Assembly (NCBI GenBank): GCA_028583605.1
Contig: CM053325.1
Location: 44,090,987-44,154,986 of the forward strand
DNA: 64,000 nucleotides
Reading direction: 5' to 3'
Origin: Dastarcus helophoroides
Lineage: Eukaryota; Arthropoda; Insecta; Coleoptera; Bothrideridae
Positions within the stretch are counted from its first letter, which is position 1, and every line of letters starts with the position of its first letter. A model generated the notes under the pieces. It saw only the letters and a program-made list of their open reading frames with translations, did no database searches and had not been told where the DNA came from. This document shows positions 45,492-56,877 of this stretch, piece by piece. A program made the translations under genes and the position numbers.

Positions 45492-46610
45492 ACATTGATT
45501 TTTTCTAAATTTAACTGTTTTTGAGAAAATTATGTCAACTTTGTTATTTTATTATGTACGCCATATTGGATTTTATCATTTTCTAATTTGGCATATTTTT
45601 CTGATTAATTTGATATGTAACATGCCATACTTCAAATGTGGTGAAGTGGGTTAAATTAATTAATTTTTTATTTTTAAACAAAGAAATTATAGTAGGCGAT
45701 GCAAGTGCCATACCTGTTAATAATAAAAATAGAGTACCCACTTTCGTAATAATAATTATTAAAAAACTAAAAATATTGTAACAAACTGTAGAATATTTAA
45801 ACAGTTATTAATATAATGTTAACGTGCATGCACCGCTTTAAATGGCGTAATTCTATGAACACGTGTAGACATTTTAAAAATGTTGTCGGCAATTTTTACA
45901 AAAATTCTTTTAACATTGAATACTTATTCGTGTAACTTGAAATATTCAACAATCTAACATTAGAAATGATTCTCATATTTATGCACATTATCCGTCTTAA
46001 GATATTTATCTTCTAGATAAGTCTACAACGCACACTTGCGTATGAGTCATGAGAAAGTCGTCGTTAATCACGCTCTTTCAATGTTCTGAGAATTGTTATA
46101 ATATTTTTGATTTTTTAATAAAAATTATTGCTCTTTTAGGAACAGTATTTTTTATTATTAAAAGTTATGGCACTTGCGTCATTTAACCCAATTTGCCACA
46201 ATTGAACTTTGACATGACATACATCAAATTAATCAGAAAAAGTATGCCAAATTCGAAAATGATAAAATTGAATATGGCATCCATAAAAAATAACAAAGTT
46301 GACATAATTTTCTCGGATACAGGTAAATTTAGAAAAAATTAGTGTACACCAATAAAAAGGCCTTAAAAACAACTAGTTACAGTTTTAAATTTTTTCAATC
46401 GGACTTCAAGTAAACAAGTTACAGTTGATTTTTAAAAATGGCGATTTTCAGTTTTTTCTAATTAAAGTCAAGACGAATTGGAATTCAATTGTTTTCTCAG
46501 CGGAATAATATTGGGCTTTAAATTCTGCATTACTTTTCCCATTTAAGCTTCCTTGTATCTCTAATGGTTAACGAGATCCCCGCAGTGAAAATCAAATTTG
46601 CTTCAACCTG

Positions 46611-47276
46611 TATACACGATGTTACAGTAAAGTTGCATTTGTTAAATAGAACTGCCTATATATTTTAAATATTTGAATGCTATACAAAATTCTGATTAAA
46701 ATAATATCAGGCAATAGGGGTGTGCGATTAATAGTTTTAAAGATATTTACAAAAATCATGAAATTTAAATTTTATTTTGAAACTCGTTTGAAAGATCAGA
46801 AACAATCAAATGAACTTACTTTTAGTGCGATTTATTCCAGTACATCCTTTTCTTGGAATATAATGTAATTTTATTTAAATAAAATTTGATATTATATAGG
46901 GTGATTAGCAAACGCGAAATTATATTTTTCTCAAAAACTTCAAATAGCACACCCTGCATTTTATTTTATATTTTTGTTAAGCAACAACTAAGCTTTGTGG
47001 GTGTTGATTCTATAGTTTGAGAGTTATTTAATTTTAAATTTGAAAAATAAAAATTGTCGATATTTGGATGTTTAAAATGCATCTCTGACTAAGGATGTTG
47101 AAAATTTGTTTCTTAACGGTAATAAAAAATATTAATAAATATACTTTTTACTGCATCATTTCCAAAAAAGTTTACAAAACTAGAAATGCGACATGTCTTG
47201 TCTTCACTGAGATTTTACCAATCTAAGGTAAATATACAACCGTTATTACTACAGCTGTGATTATATGCACCAAAAA
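46611..47276. other. intergenic DNA
   Basis: Nothing recognised. Confidence 0.4.
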
Positions 47277-47350
47277 AAGTAAACAATATGCATGCAATAT
47301 GCACTAAAATACCTGCAAAATATGCACTATAAAATATTTTATATGCATTT
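47277..47350. repeat. ATATGCA-rich subterminal repeat
   Basis: Five or more copies of ATATGCA within about 75 bp (for example CAATATGCATGCAATATGCA). The same word crowds the end of the hAT element at 38243-39801, so this is probably the 3' subterminal region of the hAT relative whose coding remnant follows. Confidence 0.5.
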
Positions 47351-47599
47351 ATTTCCATCAACAATTTTAAACAATAGCGGTGTTAAGGATAAAATAAACA
47401 GTGAAAGTATGAATACATTTACGTAAATAAAACAAGATATGTAGACCCAACACAATTTTATTTCAAATTAAGGCTAAAATTATTACCATAGCAGTGTAGG
47501 GATTAATAAACAGTCAAAAAAAGGGTACATTTATGTAAGTCTAACAAAAATGTACTAAACATAACTTTATTTCAAATTTAACCTGAAATTATATCAAAT

Positions 47600-48018
47600 T
47601 AAGTGCTTTTCTAAATTTTCCATAGTTAAAGATTGTCGTCTATCGGTAAATATTTGCTCCTAGAAGAAAATGTACGTTCAATATCACAAGACGTTATTGG
47701 CTCATATTCGAATGCTCACAAACTGTTAGGATTTAAACGAACATCTTCACAATCTTCACCGTTTAAGAGAGAATTAATTTTTTTGAACTCCAAATACCCT
47801 TTGTTTTTATTAAGCACAGAAGTCAGTTTATTTAATACTATTTTAACTACTTTTCCACTACCTTTACCATTTGTAAATTTCAAATCTTCAACAAAGCCGG
47901 AACTAACATTTAAAGGTAAACCGCTTGTTTCAAGCTTATCAATAGTTTTCGCAATGCAAACGAAGTTGGACTTAATAAAAGTTAACTGGTTTTTAAATTT
48001 AGGATTGTTAAAGAGGTC
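47600..48018 (-). pseudogene. hAT-derived (CGGBP1-like) protein, C-terminal remnant
   Basis: The minus-strand frame 48033-47716 (LVDLFNNPKFKNQLTFIKSN, TIDKLETSGLPL, KVVKIVLNKLTSVLNKN) and, after a frame change, ITSCDIERTFSSRSKYLP and then LEKHLI at about 47690-47600. The final block is the S-x-D-x-E-R-x-F-S motif of hAT transposases. The architecture fits arthropod CGGBP1-like proteins derived from hAT elements. The 5' part is absent because a mariner ends at 48021. Confidence 0.55.
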
Positions 48019-48020
48019 TA

Positions 48021-48974
48021 CGAGGTATTTCAAAAAGTAAGGTGACTTTATATTTTTATGAAAAAATATTTATTTAATCATCAATATTTATACTGTCCTC
48101 TTCAAAATAATCCTCCTCAGATGCAATGGGCTTATGTCAACGCTTTTTCCAATCTTGAAAGCACTTCTCATCAGCACTTTTTGGTATAGCCCTAAGCTCC
48201 TCTAGCAATGAAGTTTTTATGTCATCAATCGTTGCAAATGTCCGTCCTTTCATAAGTCTTTTAAGTTTTGGGAGCAGGAAAAAGTCGCAGGGGGCAAATT
48301 CGACTGAGGCATGATTGTCGTGTTGTTTTTGGCCAAAAAATCCTCTCACAAGCAACGATGAAGAGCAGGTGCATTATCGTGATACAAAAGCCATGAATTA
48401 TTTTCCCACAATTCAGGACGTGTTTTTCGTATTGCTTCTCGCCAACGGCGCATAACTTCAAAGTAATACTCCTTATTGACGGTATGACCTTGAGGTAAAA
48501 ACTCCTGATGCACTACGCCATGGTAGGCGAAAAAAACAGTAAGCAAAACTTTGACATTTGATTGGACTTGGTGTGCTTTTTTCTTGGCTCTCCTGGGTGC
48601 TTCCATTGGGACGATTGGGCTTTGGTTTCGACGTCATAACCATATACCCATAATTCGTCACCAGTTATGACCCTTTTGAGCAAATGAAGATCATTACTGA
48701 CGTCATTCAAGAGGTTCTGAGCGATGCTCATGCGACTGTTTTTCTGATCAAAATTCGGAAGTTTCGGAACACATTTCGCTGACAAAAGTCTCATGCCCAA
48801 AACATCCGAAAAAATTGCATGACACGAGCCGACTGATATGGCAACCTCCTCGGCAACTTCTCTTACGATTATTCGACGATTTTCAAAAGCAATTTTCTTC
48901 ACAAGTTTTTTATTTGAATTTTTAAACTCTAAATTTTGAGAAAAAAAAATTAAAAATATAAACTTACTTTGCAC
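48021..48974 (-). mobile_element. mariner transposon, 5' truncated and frameshifted
   Basis: Left end CGAGGTATTTCAAAAAGTAA preceded by TA is a canonical mariner terminus. The minus-strand transposase runs in three frames. 48974-48513: ENRRIIVREVAEEV, VGSCHAIFSDVLGM, and VITGDELWVYGYD, containing the first catalytic Asp. 48606-48346: WLLYHDNAPA, the second Asp. 48355-48137: EFAPCDFFLLPKLKR, the third Asp of the DD34D triad. About 60 N-terminal residues and the other terminal repeat are missing. Two frameshifts kill it. Confidence 0.85.
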
Positions 48975-49399
48975 TTAACAGAATATCTAATTTAAACCTA
49001 AAATTTCCAGAAATGGCCGAAATTTTGAAATTAAAGGTAAAACTCAAAAAAAAGATAAATAACTTTAAACCAAATACTTTCTTTCGAAATTTCGAAGAAT
49101 TAAATGCATTTGACATTATAAATTCAGATAGCAACAATAATTTTAGAAAATATTGATATTTTAAGATTGTCCAGATAAAAAAACGTAAGAGTCAAATTGT
49201 AGCCAGTTGAAAAAAGAGCAAAAGGTATAAATGATGTTTTAAATAACCCTGAAAAAACACCGGCATTTATTACTTAACGTCTTACCTATATAACGCCAAA
49301 ATGTCAGAATATTACATGTTTATCGACACTATATAATATAATTAACTCGGTAATTACGGAAAAATTGCACACACATTTACTCATAAACAACATACCAAC

Positions 49400-51264
49400 A
49401 AAAGAACAAAAGCAAAGAACAATTTGTAATCGACACTGTCATAATAAAGCAAGCAAAAGAACAACAACGAAATCTGTATACTTGTTACGTAGACTACCGA
49501 AAAGCCTTTGACTCCGTTCCCCACAACTAGCTAAAACAAATTTTCGAAATATATAAAGTTTCAAAGATACTAATTACATTCCTAGGACACCTGATGAAAT
49601 CAAGGAAAACGCCTATACAACTAAACACAGGAAACAAGGAGACAAGTGTACACACTAACCACATATCAATAAATAGAGGTATTTTTCAAGGTGATTCCTT
49701 AAGCGTTCTTTGATTCTGTGCAGCTCTAAATTCACTATCGAGGTCACTTAATCAGACGACATACAGCTTTCATATAAAAAATAGATCAAGGACGCACCAA
49801 ACAGTCAGTCATTTTATGAATATGGATGGTATCAAAATATATGGTTCAACACCCACACAAATTAAATACCTGATTAAAACGACCGAAGATGTCAGTCAAG
49901 ACCTGAGTATGCAATTTGGAGATTTGGAGATGATGGATGATGGAAGAACACGAAACATACAAATATTTGGGATTTCAGCAAAACGCCAGACTGGACCACA
50001 AACAAATGAAAATACAAATAATTCAGGATTATAAAAAAACGAATATCGAAATCCTAAACTCAAAATTAAATTGAAAAAATATTAAAATAGCCATCAATAC
50101 CTAGGCAATACGACTCTTGACGTATCCATTTGGAATCATCAAATGGACAGCCACAGATACTAAGGATATAAACAAAATAAATCGTACTCAACTATCACAA
50201 CATAGAATGCACCACGCGATAGCATGCATAGAAAGAATAATTTTGCCAAGGCATCAAGGTGGAAAAGAGTTGCAGTGCGGTCACCGAGCTGCATCAAAAC
50301 CAAATTAAACAACTCAAAGCATACTTGCTATCAAAAGAAGAGAGTCAACTGCATAAACCGATAACCAAAGCAGACAATCAGTATACCACTTAATCTAAAC
50401 CAAATATCAACACAACAACCTGACGAAAACAAATAAAGTCACCCACAAACAAGAAAAACTATTGCAATAGTCCCGGAAAGCTCTGCACGTTCGTCACCAC
50501 CAAATAATGCAGCAACCTCATATCAGTAAAGATCATTCACATGCATGGCTGACTTCTGGACAACTACACCCTAGAACAGAAGAATTTGCTTTGGCGATCC
50601 AGTATCAGGTAATAACTACAAAAAACTAACGCAAGTATATATTGAAGGAACCAGACATGCAGTCGGATCTCTGCAGGAAATGCCAAATGTGAGCGGATGC
50701 AGATTGCTTGCTGGCACAGACTATACAGACAGGCACAATATAGCAGCCAAAATTCTTCACCAAGAAATAGCTCTGAAACAAAACCTAATTACAGAAAGAC
50801 AACCATACTTCAAATAATTTCCGTAGCAACTGTTGGAAAATGCAGAAGCAAAATTATATTGGGACGTAACGCTACAAACTGACAGGACAATGGCAAATAA
50901 CAGATCTGACATCACATACATGATAAAAAAGGAACAAAAAACATATCTTATCGGCTTTGCCATACCATTAGAACAACATTCAACAAAAAGAACAAAAAAA
51001 TTAGAAAAATACACACCATTGGTAATTGAAGTGAAAGAGCTATGGAAGAAGCGTCATGTCAAAATCGTACCGGTGAGTCTTTATTTAACAGGAATAACAC
51101 CACTATCATTTATGCGGAACCTGAAGAAACTAGAAGCCGCAAAAACAATTCACATAAATGTTCAGAAAGCCATGATTCTGAAAACGTGCACCATTGTTCC
51201 TAAATTCCTGAACCCTCTATCTAAAGAACAAACAATAGACCTTCAGTTTGCTTGGTTAACATAA
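49400..51264 (+). mobile_element. R4/R2-like non-LTR retrotransposon fragment
   Basis: The plus strand encodes VDYRKAFDSVPH (about 49490-49530), INRGIFQGDSLS (about 49672-49705), a decayed xxDD box before IKIYGSTPTQIKYLI (49830-49880), and then the C-terminal restriction-enzyme-like region. The last part (50833-51264) is open: ENAEAKLYWDVTLQTDRT through LEAAKTIHINVQKAM. The QGDSLS box and this C-terminal layout point to the R2/R4/Dong group, which often targets specific sites. Stops and frameshifts make it inactive, and the 5' end is lost. Confidence 0.7.
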
Positions 51265-52076
51265 CTCGCAAGCTGAAATGGGTAGACTAGCTACAGCTGA
51301 GAATAAACCATCATATTAATAATAAAATCAGTTTTTCAGTTCAATGCATACCCAAATGCTCAATTGATAGATTGGAACAACAAAAGCTTATATGATCTTA
51401 TAAAGAAGATCTTGAACATTTTGTATTCTGCATCATTGTCTCTTCTTTTATTTTGTTTTAATTAAGAAGAGAAAACATATTGGAAGTTATATCTATTTTT
51501 AAGGAGGTTATGTTTCAAACCTTGTAAAGCAAATGAAAAATTAAATCACTAATAAATGTGGATTATAATTTTTTTCATTTCTCATAAAGAAATTTAAAAT
51601 GTAAACAAATCCAAAATAATTAATTAAAATAAAAAATAAAAATGAACACATTGCGAATGATAAGTGGTGTGTATCACGAGTTTAAAATACAAAAATCGTG
51701 TGTGAGTATAAAACTTAAAAATTTGACCCATTATTATTTAATTCCAGATATCATAAGTGTTTTTCATTTGGGAAATAGTCTCTTGAAAGGGGTTTAACGA
51801 CAAATTTGTATAGTAAAATAGTTGTTTTTAAATCTTTCATAATATTTACATTTATTTGACTTGCTCTTGTTTCTCGCAATATGGTTTATTGCAATCGTAA
51901 TAAAACAATGAAAATAAGAGAACTGGATATTACTTACTAACTGCTTCAAGAGTAAAAAGGACAATTATACACAGCAAAGCTATAATATTTTGATCAATGA
52001 CAAAATATGACGAAAAAGCTATTAATTATCTAAAACGTTTTAATTTTTGATCAGCTTTTATTTTAACGAATTGTAT
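51265..52076. other. intergenic DNA and 3' region of Kunitz gene 4
   Basis: No coding signal. AATAAA on the minus strand at 52062-52057 probably ends Kunitz gene 4. Confidence 0.45.
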
Positions 52077-53057
52077 TTAAATATATCTGCAAACAGGTCC
52101 TGCAATCATTTCACATTCCCTTAAGGAGTCGAACAAATTTTTGGTGCCTTTACAACCTCCATAAGTCACCTGTTGACATCTCCTCAGTGCGTGGTTCCAA
52201 GTGTATTTAATGAAGAGAGCTAAACAAGGAGGTGATCTTTCATGTGGCAGCAAACAGTCTGAAAAGAGAATTTGTTGGTACCTTATTGAATGAAATTTAA
52301 AAAATATGAATTACTAAAAATATATTATTTAAGTCCAATCTAATATATTAAAAGAATCTATTTTGACTTCATTAAGTTAATGAAATATTTCTGTTTTATC
52401 TAAAAACATTTGGTAATCTTACTTTTAAATCTCAAAGAATTTTTCATCTCTATCAACAAATACATTTCAAAAAAGTATTTGTTTAAATATGTTAAGCTAA
52501 CACAACTATATGGTGATAAAGATTTGGTTAAAGTACAATCCGTTTTATCGCACTAGTTTTGTTAACCGCAAAAGTTCCAAAATAAATAATTTCTTACTGA
52601 TATAATTATAGCTTATTTTTTATGAATTTTATGTTCTCATATTATCGGAGTACTAGAAACCTGAAACAGGATTGTTGAAAGCCATTGTTATACAGCTAGT
52701 GAAGCACTAACTAGTGTTTTAGTTTTTTCAATAAAATCTAACAACATCGGTAATCACTACTATTATACTATTACAAATACCTTTTTCGACAAACAGAACC
52801 AGTTTTAGTTATCAATCAGTTATATTAGTGGTCTTTAAATTGGTGAATGTACGTGTAGCCAAGAAAAAGTAAACATTTTTTCTGACACTCTTAGTGTTTA
52901 AAGCAATTTTTGGGAGAGTTTAAGTTGCACTAAGACTAGGTCTTATTTCTTGACTTTTATAATTAAATGTCGACTTACCTTCTGCTGTAAATGAAGAAGC
53001 AGAAACAGAATAAAAAAATAAAATGACTGCGTATAATATTATGGAAGACTTCATCAT
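52077..53057 (-). CDS. secreted single-domain Kunitz-type protein (Kunitz gene 4)
   Basis: Exon 1 (53057-52979) begins with two consecutive ATG codons and a signal peptide (MMKSSIILYAVILFFYSVSA, then SSFTAE). It ends with a phase-1 donor GTAAGT. Exon 2 (52258-52077) follows TTTTCAG and gives six cysteines spaced x9, x15, x7, x12, x7, with KYTWNH, YGGCKGTKNLF and a stop three residues after the last cysteine. The P1-position residue is Leu, which would favour chymotrypsin- or elastase-like targets if it inhibits at all. The 720-bp intron holds no recognisable element. Confidence 0.87.
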
Positions 53058-53109
53058 TATTACAATTCGGAACTCGATATATAGTTTTGTTTCTCTGCAA
53101 TATATTGTT

Positions 53110-53117
53110 TTTATATA
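53110..53117 (-). promoter_or_regulatory. candidate TATA box of Kunitz gene 4
   Basis: The minus strand reads CGATATATAAAAAC about 55 nt before the first ATG, the same spacing as the candidate at Kunitz gene 1. Confidence 0.45.
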
Positions 53118-54428
53118 TCGCCTTTTAAAGACAGTCATTATATAAATTTAACCAAAATAAAATATACGTAATAAGATTTTAATCTTTGTTTTTAAAGCAA
53201 ATAATATTTAATGGGTGTGTATACGGTAAATATTTTTTTTTTGCTTTCGAAGTTGACACACAAAATAAATCTGTACAAATTTAACATATATGTATATTCA
53301 TCAAAAAATTAATCTACAATATGTTTGTTACTCCACCAAAAATCGAATGGAGCAGATAATTTTTATTACTCTGGTTAAGTTAATCGTGTTCTGGGTGATA
53401 TCTGAGACCATTTTAGCAGTTGCAGCATTAGTGAAAATCGTTAGATTTTCCTTAATTAAACTGCTAAGATTGTGAATGTGAGCCAGGCACATAACACTAT
53501 CCTTCACATCTCCCATCCCAATGTCAGAAATGCGGGCATCCAAGCAATTTATCTCAAAATTGAATCAACAGCGCTTGTGGGAAACTTTTGCACCATCATG
53601 TAATACTAAGAAATGTCCTTCTGACCAAGATCGGGACTAAGTATGAGTCCTGAAAAAAGGCCCTGATCAGTTTGAAACCAAGTACATAAACAAAGAAGGA
53701 TGTCATATTTTGCGTCAACAACTCGGCAGGAAAAATTGTAATTAAATTTTTGGGATGCAAAATGGGTAACTATTAACAGTGTTTAATGTTCAAAAATACT
53801 GAACAACTGAGTTAAGGAGAAAAAAAAGAGGATGAATTTCTCCAGCAATGAAACAAATCAGGAGGCAGCCACATATTGCATGTGCAACTACAGGAACTAT
53901 CCAAGAATGTTTACCATATTCTCGATATTCCATTGATCTTACCTCATGTTTTTAAAGAGCAACAATTGTAACAACACAATAAATAACTCAGACGATGCAT
54001 GGCACGACAAAAAGATCGCTTATTTCGGAAATTCCTTCACCTTCAAAAAAGGAAAAAGTGATAGAACGTAAAAGGCAATGAATAGATAAATGACATACTA
54101 CTTAGTTTAAGCGTCAGTTCCCAAAACTTTGTTTTGGGTTTTAAATATTTTACCAAATGATTCATTAGTTAGTTTTTTAAACGCAAAATCTAGCTCTAAT
54201 TTGTTTTTATTTTTATATTTAATTATATGAGAAAACTGCATTTCAGTGCACTATTTAAATAGTCTTGTCCTTCTTATCTACTTTACTTGTTAAATTTGTT
54301 GTGCTGTTATTATTGGTAAATTTAAGTACAGACATGTGCAGAATATTTTTTATTGTTTATTTCAGCTAATAGAAAAAATATTTGAAAGTCAATACAAGTT
54401 CGTACTTTAAAGATATTTCAATTTTACA
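53118..54428. other. intergenic DNA with an unidentified coding-like fragment
   Basis: The minus frame 53543-53328 (MDARISDIGMGDVKDSVMC, then LAHIHNLSSLIKEN) has a protein-like composition unlike the surrounding AT-rich frames. I do not recognise it, and it ends without a clear splice site. The rest shows no coding signal. Confidence 0.35.
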
Positions 54429-56877
54429 CTACGTTGACAAACAAATTTGTTTAGCAACATTAGCACACTGTTTTAAACTATCAAATAAATTTGGGGTGGC
54501 ACTGCAGCCACCATATATTATCCTTTCGCATTTCTTCGTAGTATCATTCCATGTGTATTTTTTAAATGATCCTGTACATACCAATATTCCTTCCCAGGCA
54601 GGTCGTCTGCAATCTGCAAATTATGGTAATTTTAGATGTGAATTATTTTAAGAAAAACCTCTCCTTAAACCAAAATAAATAGCTTTTTTAACACTATTTA
54701 TTAAATTGACATTTCCAACACTTACTTCTTGGAATTCTTTAATATTCATGACTATTAAACTTTATTAATGATTAAAAAGCAACAGATATTAGAAATTGCG
54801 GAAATTTTAATATCTGTTGCTTTTTAATCGTTAATAAAGTTTAATAGTTATGACTATGTATTTCACTTATTTTTCACAATTCCTAAAATTTATGAACCAT
54901 AAATACAATGAAAATGTTTCGCTCCGACAGATTATATTCTAGCGATATAATAAATCTGTTTGTTGAATAAAATTAGCATATTCAATTGTTTGGCCCTAGT
55001 GACCTCTCTAATTCTTTTAAAACATTTTCTATTTTTTAGGTAGATCTACTGCCCAACAGCCGAAATGCATCTGAAATAAAATCGGTTTAAATATAACTAT
55101 TTTTGGTGTGGTAAACCCCAAAATAAACTTCTTGATATTATTATTCTTTTTTTAAAGATACATGATGTCATGTGTTTCTATGCGGAAAAGGAAAATATTT
55201 AACCGGCCATGTTAAACGTAAACTGTGAAAGTATATTTTTCTTTTTTGGCTTTAATTTTAATGGATCATAACAAGGATTTTATTTTTGGTTTTGATGAAG
55301 CTGCTATATCCCATAACGGAAAGTTTGTAGCATTAAAAAATATTGCAAATTATTTGCAGTCGGAGCATCAATTTTTTGACGTTCCAGATAATTAACGTGA
55401 ATGAGATGAAGAGGTAAACTTATGCAAGTTTTTTGTTTAAGTGGCAACTTCAATGAGTTGAAACCATAACTTTTGATACACGTGACCTTCAAAATGACGC
55501 TCTTATGTTTTACTGCCCAAAATTATCTGGATAGGATTTTAAAATGCAGTAGTAAGGGGTACTGGTTTACTCATAGACTCCGAGTCAATGAGTTTACCGT
55601 AGTCAATTTGATAGCTGATTTTCAAAGAAAGTAAACTCTTCCATTTAGGAGCTCCCTTCAAAACCCAGATAGTTAATATGGAAGGCAAAGGTGGAAAATT
55701 TGTTTTCTGAAATGGAAATAGGTTTTTTATCGGCCAGCTGATGTTCATCTATAAAAATATATTGTAACGCAATGGAAATAGATAGAATAGAATTTAGAAT
55801 AGAATTTAGTGCGTAAGAAAAGTTTCTAGAAAGATCTGATAAGGGGAAAGCGGCCGCGATAATGAAATAAACGGCAGATAAGCGTTCCAGAAATTTCGGC
55901 AAACGATAAGCCTTATCTGCGTGGTTTTTCTAGAACCCAGGAGCCAAAACTATATAAGGCGGTCAGCTTTTCCTCGAGTTAGTTAGTTAGAGTCGGTGTA
56001 GTTAAGTAGTGAGTTAGCAGTAAGAAGTCAATAAGTGATTAATTGTTCAGTTGTAGTGATTCGAGTTGAGTTTGAAAATAAAGTGGGTATTATTCAATTC
56101 ACGTGGTAATCAATTCGAACCGATAAGCGCCTAACAATATTATAAAAAACATTCTATCGTGAAGAATTCCTTAACTTTAGCGCATTGTTAATAGTAATAA
56201 AAAATGTGAGACAATTTCACAATAATTCTTAGCCACTTTTGCACGTGTTAAACAACAAGATAATAGCTTTTATATTTTGTATTTCAAATCTAAACAGGCT
56301 AATTATGTAATTATTACTATTTAAGGAATAAACTTTGTTTTCTTTGAATAACCCGCATTTATCATTTCTGTGTAGTTGTGCAATAAAAAAAGCTTGATTC
56401 AGATTAATACATGATTTATTCGTTTTTATGTAATAACACACCCTTACTTACGCCAAGGCTAAGGGGGAATTCATTCCATTGGTGAATTTTTTTTGTAGCT
56501 GATGATATGTGATATGAAAGCGGAAGCAAAGTTCTAACTATTTGGATATGATATTTTGAGATTTTAGAAAAAATATTGAGTTAATGGGCATTGAAATAAA
56601 TTGTAGTAGTGATAGTGAGAAATTTCTGACCTTTCTTTCGACTTAAAGCAAGATCTCTGTTACTCATTTTTAACTTATTTGATAAAGTAAATATTCTGGC
56701 TTTATAGTATAAAATAAATAATTATATTAAAAGTAAAAATACGAAGCAATTACGCAATCAAAGATTTATCAATTAATGCAGCGATTAGTCAGATTCAGAA
56801 TAAAACTTACCATCCTTTGAAAAAGCAGTCACATATGGGTAGAACAATGTGAATATCAAAAATATTGTAAAGTTCAT
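54429..56877 (-). CDS. secreted single-domain Kunitz-type protein (Kunitz gene 5)
   Basis: Exon 1 (56877-56811) encodes MNFTIFLIFTLFYPYVTAF and SKD and ends with a phase-1 donor GTAAGT. Exon 2 (54613-54429) follows a TTTGCAG acceptor and has six cysteines spaced x10, x15, x7, x12, x7 (KYTWND, YGGCSATPNLF). Exon 1 resembles that of Kunitz gene 3: both end AF-S/T-KD before the Asp-Cys start of the domain. The P1-position residue is Thr. The 2,197-bp intron contains a solo LTR and a long perfect-looking hairpin. Exon pairing is inferred from phase, orientation and absence of closer partners. Confidence 0.8.
54747..54852. repeat. hairpin of about 46-bp arms in the intron of Kunitz gene 5
   Basis: The left arm from CATGACTATTAAACTTTATT through AAAAAGCAACAGATATTA is followed by a loop of about 15 bases and the inverse arm TAATATCTGTTGCTTTTTAA... 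ending GTTTAATAGTTATG. Only about two mismatches occur. There is no terminal-repeat or target-duplication signature that I can define. Confidence 0.8.
55763..56136 (+). mobile_element. solo LTR (Gypsy type)
   Basis: A 374-bp LTR from TGTAACGCAATGG to CGCCTAACA, flanked by a perfect ATAT duplication (55759-55762 and 56137-56140). TATA motif CTATATAAGGCGG near 55950. Close relative of the duplicated solo LTR at 39152 and 40631. It lies in the intron of Kunitz gene 5, in antisense orientation to it. Confidence 0.88.

Larger units (their letters stand above)
42998..46610. mobile_element. foldback transposon, copy 2, interrupted
   Basis: The CAGGTTGAACC start and TTCAACCTG end are flanked by TA, as in the sister element at 27063-28538. 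Removing the nested element (43253-45491) leaves about 1.37 kb that aligns with the sister over its length. No transposase of its own. Confidence 0.8.

Noticed and set aside
53640..53700. CTGAAAA...TTTGAAACC as a hammerhead
   Set aside because: The CUGANGA box is not intact and flanking stems are absent.
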